Positions 14,701 to 23,700 of a stretch of DNA of 64,000 nt are shown here, piece by piece; positions within the stretch are counted from its first letter, which is position 1, and each line of letters opens with the position of its first letter. The notes beneath the pieces are model-generated. The model had not been told where the DNA came from, did no database searches, and worked only from the letters and a program-made list of their open reading frames with translations. The DNA is from Mytilus galloprovincialis. Lineage: Eukaryota > Mollusca > Bivalvia > Mytilida > Mytilidae. Both the position numbers and the translations under genes were made by a program. The stretch covers positions 44,463,035 through 44,527,034 of the forward strand of contig NC_134843.1 in NCBI RefSeq assembly GCF_965363235.1, in the 5' to 3' direction.

Positions 14701-17700
14701 CCTTTCCCTTTTTCCAAAACTGATCTCAATTCAAATTCCCAATGGAGTTTGCAACAATAACTACTCATTTAAATACATCATAAAATATTAAAATGTTAAA
14801 TAAAGTGCTTGTTATCACTGAATGGTAAAGATTGTTTTAATTTATCAGTTGGTAGCAAAAGTGAATATACATTGTATATTGTATAAAACAATGATTTAAG
14901 TTGATTCAACTACTATTCTGGACAAAGAAAGATAACTCCAATTGAAAATTTCATGCTATTGCACAATATTGTGCAATTAGATATTTCTTGCTATTGCGCA
15001 ATACTGTGCAATTGAAAATATTTGCTATTGCACAATACTGTGCAATTGAAGATTTCTTGCTATTGTGCAATACTGTGCAATTGAAAATTGCTTGCTATTG
15101 CACAATACTGTACAATTGAAGATTTCTTGCTATTGCTGAATACTGTGCAATTGAAAATTTCTTGCTATTGCACAATACTTAATATAATAATTTTGGATCC
15201 TGATTTGAACCAACTTGAAAACTGGGCCCATAATCAAAAATCTAAGTATATGTTAAGATTCAGCATATCAAAAAAGCCCAAGAATTCAATTTTGTTAAAA
15301 TCAAACTTAGTTTAATTTTGGACCCTTTGGACTTTAATGTAGACCAATTTGAAAACGGGACCAAAAATTAAGAATCTACATACACAGTTAGATTTGGCAT
15401 ATCAAAGAACCCCAATTATTCAATTTTTGATGAAATCAAACAAAGTTTAATTTTGGACCCTGATTTGGACCAACTTGAAAACTGAGCCAATAATAAAAAA
15501 TCTAAGTACATTTTTAGATTCAGCAAATCAAAGAACCCCAAGGATTCAATTTTTGTTAAAATCAAACTAAGTTTAATTTTGGACCCTTTGGACCTTAATG
15601 TAGACCAATTTGAAAACGGGACCAAAAATTAAGAACCTACATACACAGTTAGATTTGGCATATCAAAGAACCCCAATTATTCAATTTTTGATGAAATCAA
15701 ACAAAGTTCAAATTTGGACCCTTTGGGCCCCTTATTCCTAAACTGTTGGGACCAAACCTCCCAAAATCAAACCCAACCTTCCTTTTATGGTCATAAACCT
15801 TGTGTTTAAATTTCATAGATTTCTATTTTCTAATACTAAAGTTATGGTGCCAAAACCAAGAATAATGCTTATTTGGGCCCCTTTTTGGCCCCTAATTCCT
15901 AAACTGTTGGGACCAAAACTCCCAAAATCAATCCCAACCTTCCTTTTGTGGTCATAAAACTTGTGTTTAAATTTCATTGATTTCTATTTACTTATACTAA
16001 AGTTATAGTGCGAAAACCAAGAAAATGCTTATTTGGGCCCTTTTTGGCCCCTAATTCCTAAAATGTTGGGACCAAAACTCCCAAAATCAATCCCAACCTT
16101 CCTTTTGTGGTCATAAACCTTGTGTTTAAATTTCATAGATTTCTATTCACTTTTACTAAAGTTAGAGTGCGAAAACTAAAAGTATTCGGACGACGACGAC
16201 GCAAGACGACGATGCAAGACGACAACGACGACGACGCAGCCAACGTGATAGCAATATACGACGAAAAATTAAAATTTTTGCGGTCGTATAAAAATGTTAC
16301 CTGATGATAGCATTTCTTTGTTTACATTGCATATGACGTCATAACTTAAATAACGTCACAACTAAAATCTCTAACAACAGAACCAAAAGCGGAAACATTA
16401 CGGTATTTCTGTTTCTTTTTGTATACAAATATATGTAAGTTACAAAAAATAATTCATACAGACTTCGTCCCCATTTACAGGTAATGCCTGCCTCATATTA
16501 ATTAACTTATATGTATATTTTTTTTTTTACTTCTTTAAGTAAATAACCAGATGCTCCGCAGGGCGTGGCTTTATACAACTGCAGAGTTCGAAACCCTGAA
16601 CAGTTGGGGCAAGTATGGACACAACATTCAAGCTTGATACAGCTCTGAATTTAGATTGTGATTAAATAGTTGACACAACATAGGTTTCTGACACAGAATG
16701 AATGTGGTCTAAGAACTTAAACTTAAAAACTTAAAATTTTTAAAATTGGACATTTACTTATTATGGTCCAATATCTATAATCTAAATACATGGTTAGATT
16801 CAGCATTATGCCATATCAAAGAACTCCAAGAATTAAATTTTTGATGAAATCAAATAAAGTTCAATTTTGGACCCTTTAGACCTCAATGTGGACCAATTTG
16901 ATAACCGGGCCAAAATATCAAAAATCTAAATACATGGTTAGATACAGCATATATCAAAGAACCCCATATATTCAATTTTTTGTTGAAATCAAACAAAGTT
17001 TAATTTTGGACCCCGATTTGGATCAACTTGAAAACTGGGCCAATAATCAAAAATCTCAATATATGTTTAGATTCAGCATATCAAAAAGAACCCCAAGGAT
17101 TCAATTTTTGTTGTTATCAAACAAAGTTTAATTTGGGACCCGATTTAGACCAATTTGAAAACTGGGCCCATAATCAAAAATTTGTAAGGGTTCCACGGAA
17201 CCCAGTGTCTTGCCTACTTTTGCTGTTAATCGCAGACTCAACAAAAATGAGGAAAAACATCAATAAAAATTTCCCTCTCGATACTGTCTTTTGATTGAAA
17301 GAAGCTTCCAAGTTTGGTAAAAAATCCAGGATAGTTTATGAATCTAATAAATGTTTTATAAACTTTAACTGCAGACTGTATGTAATGTTAACTGGAAAAA
17401 AAACTAAGTCCATTTATAAGTAAAATACGGAAAAAGTCAATTTTTTTTTTACAAAATTTACTTCTGAATAATATCTTATGATCAGAAACAAGCTTTTGTC
17501 TAAGTTTGGTAGAAATCCAGGATAGTTTAAGAACATTATAAAAATTTTAAAAACTTAAACCACAGAGTGAATGTTTTGTTTCTGGCAAAAAAACTAAGTC
17601 CATTTATAAGTAAAATACGGAAAAGAGGAAATTTATTTTTACAAAATTTTCTTCTTGATACTATCTTATGATCATAAACAAGCTTCTGTCCAAGTTTGGT

Positions 17701-20700
17701 ACAAATCAAGGATAGTTTATGAAAGTTATTAAAATTTTACAAACTTTAACCACAGAGTGAATGTAATGTTTCCTCGCAGAAAAACTAAGTCCATTTATAA
17801 GTAAAATACGGAAAAAACGGAATTTTATTTTTACAAAATTTACTTCTGGATACTTTCTTATGATCATAAACAAGCTTCTGTCCAAGTTTGGTAGAAATTC
17901 AGTATAGTTTAAGAAAGTTATTAAAATTTCAAAAACTTTAACCACAGAGTGAATATTTGTGGACGCCGCCGACGACGACGACGGAATGTAGGATCGCTTA
18001 GTCTCGCTTTTTCGACTAAAGTCGAAGGCTCGACAAAAATCTAAGTACATGTTTAGAATCAGCATCTCAAAGAACCCCAAACATTCAATTTTTATTAAAA
18101 TCAAACTAAAAAAAAAGTTTAATTTTGGACCCTTTGGACCTTAATGTGGACCAATTTGAAAACGGGACCAAAAATTAAGAATCTACATACACAGTTAGAT
18201 TCGGTATATCAAAGAACCCCAATTATTCAATTTTTGATGAAATCAAACAAAAGTTTAATTTTGGACACTTTGGGCCCCTAATTCCTAAACTGTAGGGACC
18301 AAAACTCCCAAAATCAATCCCAACCTTCCTTTTATGGTCATAAACCTTGTGTTAAATTTCATAGATTTCTATTTACTTATACTAAAGTTATAGTGCGAAA
18401 AATAAAGAAAAATGCTTATTTGGGCCCCTTTTTGGCCCCTAATTCCTAAACTGTTGGGACCAAAACTCCCAAAATCAATCTGAACCTTCCTTTTGTGTTC
18501 ATAAACCTTGTGTTTAAATTTCATAAATTTCTATTTACTTATACTAAAGTTATTGTGCGAAAACTAAGAAAAATGCTTATTTGGGCCCTTTTATGGCCTC
18601 TAATTCCTTAACTGTAGGGACCAAAACTCCCAAAATCAATCCCAACCTTCCTTTTGTGGTCATAAACCTTGTGTTTAAATTTCATAGATTTCTATTTACT
18701 TAAACTAAAGTTATAGTGCGAAAACAAATGTGTCTTCGGACGGCGACGAAGCCATACCAATATACGACGGCAAAATTTTTTTGCGGTTGAAATTTTGCAG
18801 TCGTATAAAAATAACTTGCACAAGTAGTACCCCTGAATGAACAAAGTGTCCAGTTATTCATCTCATATCATACACCCAGTTATTTTGTATATGCATTTGG
18901 TGACACTGATAGGTGATTAGAATTCAATAATAATTATAACGGCAATCATCCTTAACACAAACATCTTCACATAGACTGTTCTTATGCAAATTAAAACATA
19001 ATCTCTGCCCGATCAGTTGAAATAACATTGGTAATAATCCATTGCTTATTCTATCTTACCGAACTTGTGTTTCTAAAAACTGCATATGCCTATATAAATT
19101 TGTGTAAGACGTTGATAGTATCCCAACTGATTTCATCCTTGCCCCTCTTTCAATCTCACTCTCTACATGCATGTTTTCAAAGCATGCTAACCCGTACAAA
19201 TTATCTTTGCGGAAGTATCTGCAATATTCAATGTTATTCATTATTTTTTCTATGCATACAGTAACATGGTCTAGGCTCTGAATACATAAACAGGAAGTAA
19301 AACATCAAAGGAAATGAAAACTTGTCATGTGGTATTGCAAAATTTTCAAAACCAAATTAAAGTTTTTAAACTGTTTTAAATCTATCAAGAGCTACTGCCA
19401 TGATTGTAGTTACTGAATAAAATGTGGAAGAAATGGATAACCAAAAAGACAGAAAGAGCTAAACCTGTATTCCTCATACTTCAGAGTAAGGTAATGAAAA
19501 CTAACACGCAAGAAAATATATAATTTTACAACTTTCGACTTGAAAAGTTTTTTAAAAGAACAATTTTTGCAAATGTGTGCGAAAACTTGATTTAATGCAA
19601 AGGGTAAGATACATATACATGTATCAAAAGAATATGGTGAATTTTACATTGGTGTCATTTTTTAACTTACACAAAATCTTTCAGCAAAGTATGTGACCCA
19701 CTGACCATTGCTTTAAACTCAACACCATCCAGTTCAAACTCCTCAGGCTGACACCATTCAACCATATTCCCTTAAAATAAACAAGATGTTATATAGTTTA
19801 AAGATGCCTAAACATTTACTTCAATGTTTTTATTTACAGGCGTCCAGGGCAATACCCATTTTTAATAACTTTAAGACATAGTTATCATGGTTATAGGTTC
19901 TTGTAATCTAAAGCGTGAATACAACATTTGTCTTACTCTGAAAATAACTTGATAATCCTTTCCATATATATATATATATATATCATAATTTTAATTGGTT
20001 GTGTAATCTATTTATACCGTAAATAGAACTGTGAGCAACATGTATTGCTCACTAATTATATCTGCTGTAAGTATTCAGTAAACAGGATGTTGAAGTAAAA
20101 TGAAACTGAAAACACATTACACAGTACATGCTGTTAATCATGTTCATATGAAGCCTGAGAGCAAATTTCAGCAATCTGTTTTTTTGTTGTTCCATAGAAA
20201 ATAAGATTTCATTTTCATACATAGCCTATCAGTGTTCTCCCCAGGCCCTTAAAGGACCACGGGCCCGCGATGTATAATTTTCTACCGTGGTGGTATCGTT
20301 CTTGCCGCGATGTATAATTTTTCACCGTGGTGCTAAAATTTTTGAAAAAAAAAAACATATAACGGTAAACCTTTCTGTGGGGTATAAAATTTCAGTTGAA
20401 AATTGACCAGTTCAAACCAGTTCAATCCAGATCTGACAACGAAGATTGTTTACACCACGTGATCGATTTACCTTTTGAGGTTAACCTTGATGATTGGATT
20501 TAATCGATGTACATGATTCTTGTGTTTTAATTAATTAAGAGATCATAACTTAATGATCACAGACTTATCAGACTTTTGAGGGACACGCAGACATTTGTTA
20601 ATAAACTCTATTACTCCCGCCTTTGGCATAAATGATTTGCGTATTTTTAAAACATGAGTTACTTCCCCTGATTTAGCTTATTACAAAAATGTGCTCCTAA

Positions 20701-23700
20701 AATATTATCCATCATTTAAAAAAGAAATAAAGTACAAATTGAATGCAAAATTATATAAGGATGTTACCTCAAGGATAAAAACTTTCTTTGAATATACCAA
20801 CAAAAATATATTGCAAATTATTTTTGACAATCATACTTTTATTAAAGCACAGACATATAATATTAAATAGGGTGTATATCCAATCATTCATCCAATACCG
20901 ACTGTGCAAGGGCTGTATAGCCAGTCAAGGTCGTTAAAAACTTCCATTTGTTGTATTCATCCAATTACCGACCGTGCGAAAGCTGTATAGCCAGTCAAGG
21001 TCGTTAAACACTTCCATATATACATAAGACTAAGCTATGGCTGCATATGTAAACAGGGTTGTTGGAAACATCCATTTTATATGTAGCTGAATAGCATTAA
21101 AGAAGGTTAACAATTAACTTTTACAAAATAAATTTACACTGATTGGAACTCAGCTAGACATGACAACCTTTCACAATGTCCACATAGATAATATAAGTAT
21201 ACTTTTCATGTCAATCATGAAGTAACACAATAATGATTTTAATAATAATTTTATTGATGTCTAAAAGAATTATGTCTAAAGCTCTGGAAAATAGTATCTA
21301 ATTTACTAAAGGTTCTACATTAAAATCTTATCTTGTTTAAAGTTAATTTCTATGGTGTAATCTAACAACATGGGGAATGTGTAGTGTAACTGTACAAGTA
21401 TCAGGACAAAATTGGCTTGATCAAAGTATAAAAAGTGACTAGTTTAAAGACTTAAAGTGCTTTCTGTTATTTATTCTTAAAAGATATTAAAGTATACAAA
21501 CTGTTTGATTTACTTTTTTTTACCAGTATTTTTTTTTTACCCAAAGTCTACATAACACAGTAAACAAAACAAAAGACAAAAAGGTAATGGCACAAAAACT
21601 AACAAGAAGAAAAAATAAGCGATGCAACGCGACACGACATATTGTACAAATCATTTCGATACGCGTTACCCTGGTGCTATCCCAAAATCCTGGGGAGAAC
21701 ACTGCCTATGTGATACATGTAGAACAATCTACTTACATGTACATAAGGTAATTGGGAAGTTGATGAGCTATCAAAATAATATTGTGTCAGTGTCACAGGT
21801 CAGGGTATATATATAGCATGCTGACAAATTCCTATTTTGATTCAACAACAAGAGCTGTCAAAATGACAGTAAACCGGATTCTTTAACATTTATTTGTGTT
21901 CTGGCATTTATCAATATTACAAGGACCAAAACTCCTAATAGGTAAAATTTATGATTATTAATATCAAACTTGACTTCCATGTTGTCAACAATAACAACAT
22001 ATAAACTAGATAGAAAATGACCCTCTAGCAGGACAAACAACCGTAACTCCTGAACGGTAAAAGTCAAAATCGTCATTAGTGAACTTGACCTCCATTTTGT
22101 TGTCAGTAACAACAAATTAAAATTTTAAAAGGTTTGGTTGACTGGTTCATGAGTAAATGCACGGACACGACATTTTTTCAACTTTCAAGAACCGTAACTC
22201 CTGAACGGTAAAAGTAAAAATCGTCATTTTTTAACTTGACCTCCGTTATGTTGTCAGTAACAACATATTAAAATTTTAAAAAGGTTTGGTTGACTGGTTC
22301 ATGAGTAAATGCACGGACACAACATTTTTTAAACTTTCAAGAACCGTAACTCCTGAACGGTAAAAGTCAAAATCGTCATTATTGAACTTGACCTCCATTT
22401 TGTTGTCAGTAACAACATATTAAAATTTTAAAAGGTTTGGTTGAACGCTTCATGAGTAAATGCACAGACAACATTTGGTTGCCGCCCGCCAGCCCGCCGT
22501 ACATCCACAAATCAATAACCGACATTTTTGACACAAAAATCCGGTTAAAAATATATATATAGACAAGAAAGATGAAATGGACAAAATAAGTTGTTTTTTT
22601 AAAGCCACTTTCAGCATGGTTGGCAATATCACAATGGTAAGTTTTTATTAGTGGCAGACCATAAAGCCACTGACTTTTTTCAGGAAAACCAACCATCCTA
22701 GAAGATTGTAATCGAAAACACCTTTTCTGTGCAGGGTTCCAACTTGCAGCTTCAGTGTTAACAAGCTACAAATGTAGTACATGTATTACAGCAAATTAAC
22801 TATTTCAGTACTTAAGATCATTAGGAGGCTCCCGCCAGGGTTGGATTGATAAGAACTGTTTGTTGCCCCTTACTGCATAATGTTTTCAAAGGACTGAAAT
22901 AAAAAAGATCTGAATTCCTATGTATGATGACATATATTGTTACTTTTATGTGAACACTCAACAGCAGGATGAGTCACTAACAAATGTACAACCCACCACC
23001 AAGGACAAAATCCCAACACCATTATAGACACTAGGAAGTCTGTTATTCAGACTACACGAATGAATTTTATTTTTAAAAATGAATTTTATTTTTACAGGAC
23101 ATTCGGTCTGGTAAGCATCCTAGCTTTACCAGACCGAATGAAATTTTACCAGACCAATTTTTTTTACATCTAATTGTATATTATCCGACAAAAAACAACA
23201 AACATATGACTTTGTTGTGCCCTACTCCTCCCCAAAATGCACAAATTCAGGGGTTCAAATTAACAATTGGTTCTGGAAGGTCCAGGACCTTTGACACTCC
23301 CGACTGAAAGGTCCACAGCCTAAATTACAGGTCCTACTTTTACTTGAAATATTTCATTACTCAAAAAGATACAAAATTACTGTGCTTTTGATGTTAGGTT
23401 AGCTTGTTTAATTGTCAGTGTCACTGTTGTATAACATGTTTAATAATAAATGTTATTGTCTTGTACTATATGAATTCACATAATCTTTTTTTTGTTTTGT
23501 ATTTGGGAGGGTGTCACTGTGGGTGGGTGTGTTGTCTTGTAGTTTTTACTATATAATATAAAGGGCAATATGTATCTCTTTTTTTTATATTGTTCAATTC
23601 ATACCCGAGAATACAATTAAAGTTCAAATTCAAAGCTGTTTAAGTGTGTCACATCTAGTTGCACTATTATATTAGTTCATCTGTGAAAATAAAGTAAAAA

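Noticed and set aside
14941..15180. Regularly spaced short repeats considered as a CRISPR array
   Set aside because: Units are contiguous without unique spacers, and the window is a eukaryotic genome with introns.
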